This document shows, piece after piece, positions 33,697 through 42,290 of a DNA stretch of 64,000 nt (position 1 is the stretch's first letter; each line of letters opens with the position of its first letter). The notes below the pieces were generated by a model. It did not search any database, was not told where the DNA came from, and saw only the letters and a list, made by a program, of their open reading frames with translations. This DNA is from Maribacter_C sp947494565 (lineage in GTDB: Bacteria; Bacteroidota; Bacteroidia; Flavobacteriales; Flavobacteriaceae), in contig NZ_JBLFEP010000003.1 in the NCBI RefSeq assembly GCF_047345415.1, forward strand, positions 434,001 to 498,000. The letters run 5' to 3'. The translations under genes and the position numbers were made by a program.

Positions 33697-34324
33697 GTAC
33701 ACAGTTTTTGATTTCCGCTCCTAATTTTTCAATTCTTGAATCGAAACCAGAAATTTCTTTCCAGGCTAATTTAGCTTCTGAAAATGACCTCTGTGCTTTT
33801 CCACATTTATTCATGTCCAAATATGTTTTTGCAAGTTGATAATGCGCTGATGCTTTTTCATATTTATCATCTGATTTTAAGAGCACATATTCCAATATTT
33901 CTGTTGATTTTTTGAATTCATAATCTTTCCAGTACAAGAGACCTAAATTAAGGCTCGCATTTAAATACGACGAATCTGAAACCTTAAGTGAATGTTCAAA
34001 ATAAATTATTGCTTGATGATAGTTTTTCAATTCATGTTCAGTATTTCCAAGATTGTTTAATAGGGTTGAGTTTTCTGGTTCAATTTCTAACCCAAGCAAA
34101 AATTTATGTTTTGCTTTTTGAAAATGAGCGTCTTTAGCTAAACCTACTCCTTCAGCATTTAATTGACGCGCCTCATCTCTTTTAAAATTATTTTCTCCAA
34201 GATAAACTGAAACACGGCCGTCGTCATGAAAAATGACTTCAACGTCTTCATTTCCATCTGTTCTAGGCCTATCATCTTTACATGAAGCCAATAAAACCAA
34301 TAAGAAAAGTAATAAGCGATTCAT
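33680..34324 (-). CDS. TPR-repeat lipoprotein in the AT-rich island
   Basis: A 214-aa protein with lipobox (LLLFLLVLLASCKDD) followed by at least three TPR-like repeats, for example ENSTLLNNLGNTEHELKNYH and ASLNLGLLYWKDYEF. The gene is AT-rich compared with its neighbours outside the island and lies between two inverted-repeat structures, suggesting it is a separate cassette. A role in defence is not evident; it may be a passenger. The last codons run into the left-edge repeat. Confidence 0.72.
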   Translation of the reverse strand: MNRLLLFLLVLLASCKDDRPRTDGNEDVEVIFHDDGRVSVYLGENNFKRDEARQLNAEGVGLAKDAHFQKAKHKFLLGLEIEPENSTLLNNLGNTEHELKNYHQAIIYFEHSLKVSDSSYLNASLNLGLLYWKDYEFKKSTEILEYVLLKSDDKYEKASAHYQLAKTYLDMNKCGKAQRSFSEAKLAWKEISGFDSRIEKLGAEIKNCVQHNLL

Positions 34325-34357
34325 ATATTTTAAAATGAAAGCTCGAATAAATTGTGT

Positions 34358-34495
34358 ACAACGGTCTTGTATAAGAATAGTAGCGGATTAAAATGCACTA
34401 ACTTTTCGGCTAAACACAGACCTTAATTAATATTTACTTACTTTCGATTTAGCACTAAAACCGCTATTGTTTTTATACGTTGTTGTGCCCAGTGC
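34358..34495. repeat. attC-like imperfect palindrome between two cassettes
   Basis: Left arm ACAACG (34358-34363), after six extra bases TATAAGAATAGTAGCGG (34370-34386). The right arm read in reverse complement is ACAACG then TATAAAAACAATAGCGG (34483-34461). Arms agree at most positions with one 6-base bulge. The right end carries GTTGTGCCCAGTGC (34482-34495), one base before the herA stop codon. Size (about 135 bp), imperfect palindromy and extra-helical bases resemble integron attC sites, but the canonical GTTRRRY core is not met exactly. Confidence 0.55.
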
Positions 34496-34496
34496 T

Positions 34497-36581
34497 TTAT
34501 TCTTCCTCTTCTTTTTTATTAGTATTTTGCCAATCATCAGACAATGATTTCCAATCTACGTTTCGTTCAGATTTTCCAGTCCAAACATCCCAGAAATCTG
34601 GGTCTTCGGATTTTGGTCTGTGTTCTTTCTTAAGATTATTCATTTCTACTAGAATTGGAATAGGTGTCGCCCAACCTAACAAAATTGCTTTTCTCGTTGG
34701 CAAAATTGGAAGCTCCTTTAGTAAACCACCAATATTGTCAGGTACAAGTTTTTTTACAAGTTCTTGGTCTCTGTCGTTTACTATTCTATGTAGTAAAAAT
34801 GTATTACATTGTGATAAAACAGTAGGTGATAATTCTGATGGTCTTTGAGACGATAGTGTAAGACTTAAACCAAATTTTCTTCCTTCTCTTGCTATTCTCT
34901 CAAAAGATTCTGTGCAAAGTTGAGAAGCAGAAATATCATCACCGCCTTCGTGATATCGTTTAATGAAATTATGAGCTTCTTCCATCACTATATTAGTTGG
35001 AAGTAATTTGTTGTAGGTTCTTCTATACCTCTGCAATGACTCAAATACAACTCTTGAAATTACTGAAACAACTAAATGAGTAATGTCCGAAGGGACTAAT
35101 GAAAGGTCAATAATTGAAATTCCATCAACTGTACTTTCTAACCAATTATCTAAAGTAACGTCCTCGTTATCGCCAATGATTGAACTCATTCTACTATCTG
35201 ATAGCATTGTTCTAATGCGCATTGTCAAAAAGTCAACAAACTGAAGTTTTCCTTCTTTTTCGGCTAAACTGTCAACATAATTGGCTATTTCGTTAACTGG
35301 AAAAGGAATGGGATTGTCTTCATTACTGTCTACAATTGACTCAGGGAAGTGGTCAGTTATTAATTCTTGAAGAAGTGAAATTATTGTTTCAACTTCATTT
35401 ACGCTAAAACCGTTGTACCATTCGTTATCATTGTATACACCTCCATAGTTACCTGCTCTAATTCCTTCTAAATCGTCTGCAATAGAAATCAGAATAGCTT
35501 TTATTGGTTCTTCAAGTTGAAGTGAATAGTATTTTAATCCATCAATAATAGAGCTAAGTTTTTTACCAAATTCATTCCTACCAGGTTTTTCAGAATAGGT
35601 ACTTGGTCCATTGTTTAAGTTGGATTGAATCGAGAAAAGGTTTGTTAGAATAAATCTTTTGGTTCTGCCATAACTAATAGATGATTTATCTATTGTATTA
35701 GTTTTTAGTTCTCTAAGTGCTTGTTTTAATAATGGTCTTTGAGTTCTACCACTTGCATTTGAAAAAGAACTCCATTCATAGCTATTCCATAACCAAGCAG
35801 GCACTTTTAATTCTTTAAATACGTCTGCTTCTTCTTCTGATACTTCTACTTTGAATTTTTTTACTTCACGGTTTAAATCATTGAATGCATCTGTGTATTC
35901 TCCATTTGGGTCTAGAATAATGAATCTTGAATTTAATTTTTTACCAGATTCTAAATTTTTGGAAGCTTCTTCTAATGACCACCTTATTACACCTGCAACA
36001 CTACAAGATTTACCACTTCCTGTATTTCCCAATATTGCTATGTGTCTTCCAAATAGTTTGTCAGGATTAATTTTGACATTTGCATTTCCTGCAATTGGTG
36101 CGATTCCGATTTTTACGTTTGCATTTTTCTCCTTGTTTTCTACAATTGATTTAAGTTGAGTATCTGATGGCAATATAACACTATCACCAACAGAAGGGAA
36201 ACTATAAACACCTCTTTCAAGTTGATACTCTTTGTTTTCAATTTTACCAATTTGCTTAAGTGTTCCCATTGGTGTAATTGACATTTTTCTCAATGGAAAA
36301 GGTAAATCAATTAAGTCAAAATCTCTAAATCCTTTACGTTTTGGGTATTGACTATGTTCTACTCCAAGCCAACTTATTAGACCAACCAAAGCTCCATTTT
36401 CATTTGGTATGAGCACAAAACCATTAATTCTAGGAAATAACGTAGGCACGCCAGTATTCAATGCAGTATTTTGAGGTGCTGATAAATCTAATACAACTCT
36501 AATTTCATTTGGCGAAACATAGTCGACTGTACCAATGGTTAAATTACGTAAATGGTCAAAATCAAATTGCTGTAATTTCAT
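34497..36581 (-). CDS. herA: HerA-type ATPase of a SIR2-HerA defence system
   Basis: A 694-aa ATPase. An N-terminal HAS-barrel-like domain occupies residues about 10-95. The Walker A motif is GNTGSGKS at 185-192, IILDPNGEYTDAF follows near 225, and Walker B is NIVMEEAHNFI in the C-terminal half; SSQRPSELSPTVLSQCNTF is a sensor/motif III region. HerA assembles as a hexameric DNA translocase/helicase. Here it forms a two-gene unit with an upstream SIR2 gene, sharing one base (36581), which is the architecture of anti-phage SIR2-HerA systems, in which the complex depletes NAD+ and/or cleaves DNA on infection. AT-rich compared with the chromosome. Confidence 0.9.
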   Translation of the reverse strand: MKLQQFDFDHLRNLTIGTVDYVSPNEIRVVLDLSAPQNTALNTGVPTLFPRINGFVLIPNENGALVGLISWLGVEHSQYPKRKGFRDFDLIDLPFPLRKMSITPMGTLKQIGKIENKEYQLERGVYSFPSVGDSVILPSDTQLKSIVENKEKNANVKIGIAPIAGNANVKINPDKLFGRHIAILGNTGSGKSCSVAGVIRWSLEEASKNLESGKKLNSRFIILDPNGEYTDAFNDLNREVKKFKVEVSEEEADVFKELKVPAWLWNSYEWSSFSNASGRTQRPLLKQALRELKTNTIDKSSISYGRTKRFILTNLFSIQSNLNNGPSTYSEKPGRNEFGKKLSSIIDGLKYYSLQLEEPIKAILISIADDLEGIRAGNYGGVYNDNEWYNGFSVNEVETIISLLQELITDHFPESIVDSNEDNPIPFPVNEIANYVDSLAEKEGKLQFVDFLTMRIRTMLSDSRMSSIIGDNEDVTLDNWLESTVDGISIIDLSLVPSDITHLVVSVISRVVFESLQRYRRTYNKLLPTNIVMEEAHNFIKRYHEGGDDISASQLCTESFERIAREGRKFGLSLTLSSQRPSELSPTVLSQCNTFLLHRIVNDRDQELVKKLVPDNIGGLLKELPILPTRKAILLGWATPIPILVEMNNLKKEHRPKSEDPDFWDVWTGKSERNVDWKSLSDDWQNTNKKEEEE

Positions 36582-37918
36582 TAGGCTTCAGTTTTTTGTT
36601 CGGTTTCGCCTTCTCCAAATCCAGCTTTGTTGTCTCCTCTGTTATCTTTTATTTTTTGCATTTTCACCGTTAACCTATCAATAGCAGATTTTGGTAAATA
36701 GTGTTCAACTAGATTTTCTAAATTCCCAAAATGTTCTCCAATCATCAATGTACATTGTGCAGAATTCTTGTCTTCTAAAAATCTAATGATTCTATCTCTA
36801 CCCGAACCGTAATTAGGGGCTTCACCTTCGTTAGAATAATTTCTATCCCAAGCAATAACAACTAAATGAGTTGATGGAATGGTCATCATATCTTCAATAA
36901 CTCGGTTTATATGACTATCGCCAAAACCATAGCCATACGTGATAATGACCGAATTTGGTTGACAAATCGAAGAAGAAAAGTCTCTAAACAACTCGGCATA
37001 AGGATAAAAAGCAGTTTCGAGGTCTTTAGAAGAATTAGGGTAAATAACAACTTGGTCAGTTATATTTTTTGGAATAGCTGGATGACTATCATCTGCTCCA
37101 AATGGCAATAGTGTTTTAATTATTCTATCGCTATCAAAACACCAATCAATAGAACCGTGAAGTTTAGTAATTCGAGCAACACCTTCCGCATATCGAGGTT
37201 CTCCTCTTATACCTGGTGGATTATAATGATAATCTAATTCTAATCGAGTATTTCTGAATATTGGTTGTATTTTTCCTTTGAATCTATCAAGTAATAAAAC
37301 ACCAGTTTCATCACAAGCAAGTTCGATGAATCTATCATAATTTGTGGTAAACAGATTTAATCGTTCGCGAGATGCTGAACGACTTGTAAAACTTAAAACA
37401 AAGCTTTTTAAAAGGTTAAATGCCTTTATTGCTCCCTCTTCTTCCTTATGAAGTTTTTCAAAAAATTCCTTTTCGGTTGAAAGTATTGAGGAAATAAAAG
37501 TTCGAAGTTTAGCATCTAGTTCTACTGCTAGTGTTTTTGCTCTCTCATCATCAATTATGTTAAGTCCATTTATTAATTCTAGCGTTACCCTAATATCGTC
37601 TTCAATGTTTGCTTCACCACGATTCATATCGACCGCAGATTTATCAGCCTTTGCTTTAATTTTGTCTTTGAGTTCGTGTTCAAGAGAAAGTCGCCACATT
37701 TCTTGAGGCTTAACACCTGCAACAAATGAAACTGAACTAGTTAAACCAGAACCTATCAAAACTGATAAATGCTCGCTTTGAAATATTGCTGAAAGCCAAG
37801 GTTCTACTTCACGTCTTAATTCATCAGTTGATAAATCATCTTCTTCGGATGTACAGATTAGTTTCGTATTAGTCTTAAGTATGTGTGTTTTTGTCCAATC
37901 TATTCCGAAAAATTCCAT
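36581..37918 (-). CDS. SIR2-domain NADase of a SIR2-HerA defence system
   Basis: A 445-aa protein with the SIR2 core: GSGLTSS (56-62) for NAD binding, FTTNYD (190-195) with the key Asn193/Asp195, and KLHGSIDW with catalytic His254. SVIITYGYGFGDSHINRVIEDM completes the Rossmann fold, a segment typical of defence SIR2 proteins. The C-terminal end is charged and disordered-looking. Such proteins cleave NAD+ to abort infection. Only one base is shared with herA, so the two are translated together. No Dsr inhibitor or transposase is adjacent. Confidence 0.9.
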   Translation of the reverse strand: MEFFGIDWTKTHILKTNTKLICTSEEDDLSTDELRREVEPWLSAIFQSEHLSVLIGSGLTSSVSFVAGVKPQEMWRLSLEHELKDKIKAKADKSAVDMNRGEANIEDDIRVTLELINGLNIIDDERAKTLAVELDAKLRTFISSILSTEKEFFEKLHKEEEGAIKAFNLLKSFVLSFTSRSASRERLNLFTTNYDRFIELACDETGVLLLDRFKGKIQPIFRNTRLELDYHYNPPGIRGEPRYAEGVARITKLHGSIDWCFDSDRIIKTLLPFGADDSHPAIPKNITDQVVIYPNSSKDLETAFYPYAELFRDFSSSICQPNSVIITYGYGFGDSHINRVIEDMMTIPSTHLVVIAWDRNYSNEGEAPNYGSGRDRIIRFLEDKNSAQCTLMIGEHFGNLENLVEHYLPKSAIDRLTVKMQKIKDNRGDNKAGFGEGETEQKTEA

Positions 37919-37956
37919 TTATTGTTTTTTATTTAGTTCTTAATTGTGTTTTTCCG

Positions 37957-37970
37957 CATTGGGCACAACT
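37957..37970. repeat. Terminal inverted repeat of the SIR2-HerA cassette (right end)
   Basis: GCATTGGGCACAAC is the inverted copy (13 of 14 bases) of GTTGTGCCCAGTGC at 34482-34495. Together they bracket the SIR2-HerA pair exactly (about 3.49 kb). Base composition returns to the chromosomal level shortly after. The remaining gap to 38278 holds only a GATGTAAATACATC palindrome and a promoter box. Confidence 0.65.
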
Positions 37971-38246
37971 TGTTTATATCGATGTAAATACATCTTTATA
38001 GGCCCCCATGAGCCTCAAAGTGATACATAGGGGTATCCATTTCGTCCATTCCGTTTTGGTGTGATAATAACTATTTTGGCGACCAGATAGCATCCCCTTG
38101 GCCCTGCCGCCGGTTATGACTCCAATACCATTCCGAATTTACATAAAATCCCACAAATCCCTTACGAAAATCCGTAATCCATCGCGTATGGCATCATTTG
38201 CGAATCCTACCCGACTTTCAGGGGTACACCGCACTTGATAATTTTC

Positions 38247-38254
38247 TAGCTTTG
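38247..38254 (+). promoter_or_regulatory. -7 box of the TPM-domain gene
   Basis: TAGCTTTG matches TAnnTTTG exactly, 25 bases before ATG 38279. It lies inside a longer frame that begins at 38198, so it supports 38279 as the real start. The -33 element is not clear. Confidence 0.45.
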
Positions 38255-38278
38255 AAAACGTTCCTATGGAGACAACTT

Positions 38279-39673
38279 ATGCGACAGCCCTTTTCCTTTT
38301 TTACGATACTCTTACTAGTGGTCTTCCCCTTTACCGCTTTCTCCCAGCAAAGTCCGGCCCCGGATCTCGATTCCATTACCGAAGATGCCTATCGCCGGAT
38401 GTTGGAACGCCAACGCCTAGAGGCCGAAGCACTGACCTATCCCATTTTTATATCACCCACCTACGACCCCGATATTGAGGTCTATACGGTAGAAACCGTA
38501 CCGAGTCCCCGTGGTCCCGGGCTCTTGGGCTCCATCGTCGACCCCACAGGGCTTATCGATTCGGGCGCGCAGCAGCGGATCAATGAACGGTTGTATGAAC
38601 TCGAGCAAAAGTCCTCCGTGGAAGTCGCCGTGGTACTACTCCCGAGTATCGGACAAGACATCCCTAAAAGCTTTGCGGTGGCCCTCTTCGAAAAATGGGG
38701 CATCGGAAAGGCCGATACCGATAACGGACTATTGATTTTGACCGTGATGGACCAGCGTCGTACCGAATTCGAGGTGGGTTATGGTTTGGAGGGCATTTTG
38801 ACCGATGTGGTCTGCTATCGGATCGGGACAAATGAAATTGTACCCCTTTTTCGGCAAGGGGATTATGCAGGCGGTATCGAACAGGCGGTACTTCGGATTA
38901 TCTCCTTTTTAGAACGTCCCGAGGCCATCGATGACGTCTATGGCTATGGGGTGTTGCATGAGGCACCGGCCTTTGTATGGCAATGGTACCACCTGTTGTT
39001 GGTCCTCTACGGAATGATCTGCTTGGTCATGGGCTTTTGGTATTTCGGTCAAGCATTTGCCATTCAACGTTCGAAGGATGATTATTACGACAAATACCTG
39101 CGGTTGTACCAATTAAAGTTCGGGTGTACCGATATGCTCTTTCCGCTACCCATGCTGTTCTTTGCCCGAATGACCAAAAAGCGTTTGGACCACTACCGCT
39201 ACGCGCCCCGTTTTAGCAAAAAGAACGGGCAACCGATGAGCCTGCTTTCCAATTACGATGAAATCGATTTTTTGGAAGAGGTGCAGCTCTTGGAAGAGGA
39301 ACTGAAATCAGTGCTCTATGATGTGTGGATGACCGAGGATCAAAGCGATGTGATGATCTTGGAATATGAGGGTCCCAATGGCCGGGACTATACCCCATGT
39401 CGGCAATGTGGGTATCAAACCTTTGGCAAGCGGACCTCTTTGGTGGTGGTTTCGGCGACCTACGACCATGCCGGTACCCGTATCGACACCTACGAATGCC
39501 GCAACTGCAATTATCAGGAGGAAAAAGAGATCACCCTCCCACGCAAAGTCCGTTCCAGTAGCACTTCATCTTCGTCGAGCAGCTCTTTTTCATCTTCTTC
39601 GAGCAGCAGTTCCTCCTCATCCAGTTTTGGGGGAGGCAGTTCCGGTGGGGGCGGGGCAGGGGTAAGTTGGTAG
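38279..39673 (+). CDS. TPM-domain membrane protein with zinc ribbon and Ser/Gly tail
   Basis: A 464-aa protein. Signal peptide (FTILLLVVFPFTAFSQQ), a TPM domain (IVDPTGLIDSGAQQRINERL; SVEVAVVLLPSIGQ; VGYGLEGILTD), one or two membrane spans near residues 230-260, then a cytoplasmic part. That part has a CxxC...CxxC zinc ribbon (CRQCGYQ and CRNCNYQ) and a C-terminal tail of about 25 serines ending in a Gly-rich segment. This is the YgcG-like architecture. TPM proteins act in membrane quality control (for example with photosystems in plants) but the bacterial role is mostly unknown. The start at 38279 is supported by the signal peptide and promoter box. Confidence 0.82.
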   Translation: MRQPFSFFTILLLVVFPFTAFSQQSPAPDLDSITEDAYRRMLERQRLEAEALTYPIFISPTYDPDIEVYTVETVPSPRGPGLLGSIVDPTGLIDSGAQQRINERLYELEQKSSVEVAVVLLPSIGQDIPKSFAVALFEKWGIGKADTDNGLLILTVMDQRRTEFEVGYGLEGILTDVVCYRIGTNEIVPLFRQGDYAGGIEQAVLRIISFLERPEAIDDVYGYGVLHEAPAFVWQWYHLLLVLYGMICLVMGFWYFGQAFAIQRSKDDYYDKYLRLYQLKFGCTDMLFPLPMLFFARMTKKRLDHYRYAPRFSKKNGQPMSLLSNYDEIDFLEEVQLLEEELKSVLYDVWMTEDQSDVMILEYEGPNGRDYTPCRQCGYQTFGKRTSLVVVSATYDHAGTRIDTYECRNCNYQEEKEITLPRKVRSSSTSSSSSSSFSSSSSSSSSSSSFGGGSSGGGGAGVSW

Positions 39674-39798
39674 TCCCGCTTTACAACGAAAGTCCTTAAA
39701 GTATTCAAACGACATTCAAAATTTTCTTGTGATGGGTTAACCTTTTTTTGGCCACTACATAAAGCCTTAAAGATCAGTAACCCTTAACAGAAGAAATC

Positions 39799-40650
39799 AT
39801 GATACATAGTCTAAAGTATTTTTGTTGTTTGGTCATCGTTGCACTGCTCGCCTCAAATTGTCAAAAAGACAATCTAGCTGAGGCCGTTCTTACCCAAACG
39901 GAAATTGATGAACCTACTGCTGCTGAAGTGGACAAGGGCACCCTCAGCATTACCGCCCAGTTGAAGGGCGCGATAAACATCACGACAGCGCGGGCCTTGA
40001 CCTTGGAGGAAGCGTTGGATTTGATGCTGGTCGAGATTACCAGTGTCGACGGACAGACCATTTTCGTTTCCGAGAACTATCGTGATCTGCCTACGAACAT
40101 TGAGCTGCCGGCGGGCAACTATTCGATGTTGCTATCGAACTTTCCCTTAAGCGACGTGCGTTTTGATCAAGGGGTGTACGGCGATTATATTCCGAATTTT
40201 GAAATCGTAGCGGCTACGAATACGAAATTGAATCCCGTTTTGAAACTATTGGATTTGGCCACCACGGTAAATTTCTCCAGTGCTATTGTGGCGGCATATC
40301 CTGATGTATCGGCCTATGTGGCCAGGTCTCAACTGCCCGCATCCATCTTTTCGGAATTTCCGACACCCTTACGATATGAGGTCGTCGATAATGGCCGTCG
40401 GGGATACCATAGTTTGTTTTCGGGAAATCACACTTCCGGTTTTACCGAACACACCGGAGAGTTGTTCATCCTTATTTCTGCAACAGGACCATCGGGAGAT
40501 GACATACGGGTCTCACGGGTCATCAAAGGCGCAACAGGAAATCAACAGTATACGATCAATGTAGAGATGGCCGATCCCACCACCACATCATTAAATGTCA
40601 CCATTGCCTCTGAAGAGGATCTCACGGAAATCATTACGTTTCCAAATTGA
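39799..40650 (+). CDS. DUF4493-type lipoprotein
   Basis: A 283-aa lipoprotein (LLASNCQKDN). The mature part begins GTLSITAQLKGA and contains VEITSVDGQTIF and ELPAGNYSMLLSN, with strand-rich fibrillin/pilus-like segments consistent with DUF4493 proteins of Bacteroidota, many of which are predicted surface-exposed lipoproteins. Own promoter is likely in the 125-base gap before it, but no exact box was found. The 165 bases after it hold no gene; two TTTTGTGAA words lie just before the AraC gene. Confidence 0.7.
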   Translation: MIHSLKYFCCLVIVALLASNCQKDNLAEAVLTQTEIDEPTAAEVDKGTLSITAQLKGAINITTARALTLEEALDLMLVEITSVDGQTIFVSENYRDLPTNIELPAGNYSMLLSNFPLSDVRFDQGVYGDYIPNFEIVAATNTKLNPVLKLLDLATTVNFSSAIVAAYPDVSAYVARSQLPASIFSEFPTPLRYEVVDNGRRGYHSLFSGNHTSGFTEHTGELFILISATGPSGDDIRVSRVIKGATGNQQYTINVEMADPTTTSLNVTIASEEDLTEIITFPN

Positions 40651-40815
40651 GAAAAAAGCACGATTCAGTCGGTAATCCTAAGCGCACATTTGCCTAAGGA
40701 AGCCCTAAAATGGGTAGCATTCGGCTGCGGTCTTGCTGACCATCGCTAAAAAGTATTGGCATTTTGTGAAAAAAAACGATACCTTTTGTGAACACTAACT
40801 ATAGCGATCGTTTCG

Positions 40816-41685
40816 ATGGGATTTCATGTCACTGCAGATTTAGTCCCCCTATTCCGTGGTCTGGTTACAGGCCTGCAGCCCTATGCCGCTGCACAAGAGG
40901 TGGGTTTGGTTTTTGAATCGGAAGTGTCGCATTTGCAAGCCTCCTACAATCCCGAAGAGACCTTATCGGAAATCACTGTGCTGCTCAGTCGTGTGATTAC
41001 CTATACACCACAATCGTATCAGGTCACGGTGTCCATAGGCCAGTGCAACGAGCATACTGGTCGCTGCCTATTGGCCATTGAGAATACGGGGGTCGACCTA
41101 TCGAAATTGGGTGAGCTACTGTCCTCCGTCAAAAACGGACTTCTGGTAGAACGAAAGAAGAGCGGCACCCGATTTACGGTATCCATACCGACAAATGCCC
41201 AGGGTTCTTTTCTCAAAAAAGAGGACAGCAAGGGTACGTTGCTTCCCAAAAAATACCCGAATTACTATGCGGCCGTGGTCAAACGCCTGACCACACATTT
41301 CTCGAATACGGACAATATGGTCAAGGCCGCGGAGCAAAAAAGTAGCACCGAAGGCGTTTTTTTGAAAAAGGTGAACGCTGTGATTCAATCGCATATATCG
41401 AATCCTGATTTTAAGGTAGATACCTTGGCCGATGCTATGGCCTTGAGTCGAACGCAATTGTTTCGCAAGATCAAGGCGCTGACCCAAATGTCACCGCAAC
41501 GGTATTTGCGTTTCACGCGATTGGAAAAAGCGAAAGGCCTGTTGCAGGCGAAAGATAAAGATTTGAACGTAAGCGAGGTATGCTATGAGGTCGGGTTTGC
41601 CAGCAAGAGCCACTTTACGCGATCCTTCCAAAAGGAGTTCGGTTTTAATCCCTCTGATTTCGTCAAAAGCAGAAATGTAACCTAA
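40816..41685 (+). CDS. AraC-type regulator with degenerate histidine kinase ATPase domain
   Basis: A 289-aa cytoplasmic protein. Residues about 1-120 resemble the ATP-binding half of a histidine kinase (ITVLLSRVITYTPQSYQVTV in the N-box region, SGTRFTVSIP at the G2-box end), but the N-box Asn residues are replaced and there is no HisKA dimerisation helix. Residues about 190-289 form an AraC double helix-turn-helix: DTLADAMALSRTQLFRKIKAL and VSEVCYEVGFASKSHFTRSFQKEFG. It looks like the cytoplasmic remnant of a hybrid two-component system that kept only the ATPase-like and DNA-binding parts, without sensor or receiver domain. Confidence 0.75.
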   Translation: MGFHVTADLVPLFRGLVTGLQPYAAAQEVGLVFESEVSHLQASYNPEETLSEITVLLSRVITYTPQSYQVTVSIGQCNEHTGRCLLAIENTGVDLSKLGELLSSVKNGLLVERKKSGTRFTVSIPTNAQGSFLKKEDSKGTLLPKKYPNYYAAVVKRLTTHFSNTDNMVKAAEQKSSTEGVFLKKVNAVIQSHISNPDFKVDTLADAMALSRTQLFRKIKALTQMSPQRYLRFTRLEKAKGLLQAKDKDLNVSEVCYEVGFASKSHFTRSFQKEFGFNPSDFVKSRNVT

Positions 41686-41757
41686 GTGCAATTTTTCGCA
41701 ACCTACGGTCAATTTTCCATACCATAGCGTTCCTACCTTTATCCTTGTCCGATAACA

Positions 41758-41878
41758 GTAAATAACCTCGGAGCGAGCCCGCGAGGCATTAGAAGTAAAA
41801 GTAACATTGATTTTGACACAAGCCCGCCTGTCCGACAGGCAGGCGTCGGAGCATTTTAAATCTCGATTATCGAGTAAA
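41758..41878 (+). repeat. Dispersed 3-hairpin intergenic element, copy 2 (121 bp)
   Basis: Runs from GTAAATAACCTCG to CTCGATTATCGAGTAAA, 10 bases before the SnoaL-like ATG at 41889. It has the same insertion as copy 1 (palindrome CCTGTCCGACAGG) and a few changes in the other hairpins (for example GGAGCGAGCCC). The sequence GTAAATAAC occurs at both ends of this copy, as a 9-bp direct repeat. Confidence 0.9.
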
Positions 41879-41888
41879 TAACAATCCT

Positions 41889-42281
41889 ATGGAACAGCTA
41901 AAAAAGAACAGAGAGTTTATCATTACATATTTCAATGCCATTTCCGGGAATGAGAAAACCAGGGCATTATCCGAACAGTATACCTCTGATGAAAATTTGA
42001 TAGCGCATATCGAATTCTTCGAAGGTGCTTTCCCGAAATACGAATTGTTTATCGAGGAAATCATGGCCGAAGGGAATAAAGTCTTGATCCAAGGTAGAGC
42101 TACTGGGGTCAATACAGGTGCGTTTAACGGAATTCCAGCAACTGGAAGAAAAATGGACTTACCGTTTGCAGTGCGTTATACGATAGAGAAGGAAAAAATA
42201 GTGGACCATTGGCTGATTGCAGATCAGATGTTGTTGTTGGAACAATTGGGTATTATGGAACCTCAAACCGTTGAAAATTAA
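41889..42281 (+). CDS. SnoaL-like domain protein (first of a tandem pair)
   Basis: A 130-aa cytoplasmic protein of the SnoaL/NTF2-like fold (ester cyclase type): MEQLKKNREFIITYFNAISG at the N-terminus, FPKYELFIEEIMAEGNKV, RATGVNTGAFNGIPATGRKMDLPF and KIVDHWLIADQMLLLEQLG. Such proteins include polyketide cyclases and detoxifying enzymes, and many are uncharacterised. It is immediately downstream of repeat copy 2 and followed after 9 bases by a paralogue. Confidence 0.8.
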   Translation: MEQLKKNREFIITYFNAISGNEKTRALSEQYTSDENLIAHIEFFEGAFPKYELFIEEIMAEGNKVLIQGRATGVNTGAFNGIPATGRKMDLPFAVRYTIEKEKIVDHWLIADQMLLLEQLGIMEPQTVEN

Positions 42282-42290
42282 GCACGAACT

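Noticed and set aside
38198..38278. Longer frame for the TPM-domain protein
   Set aside because: An exact -7 promoter box lies inside it, and the signal peptide starts at 38279.
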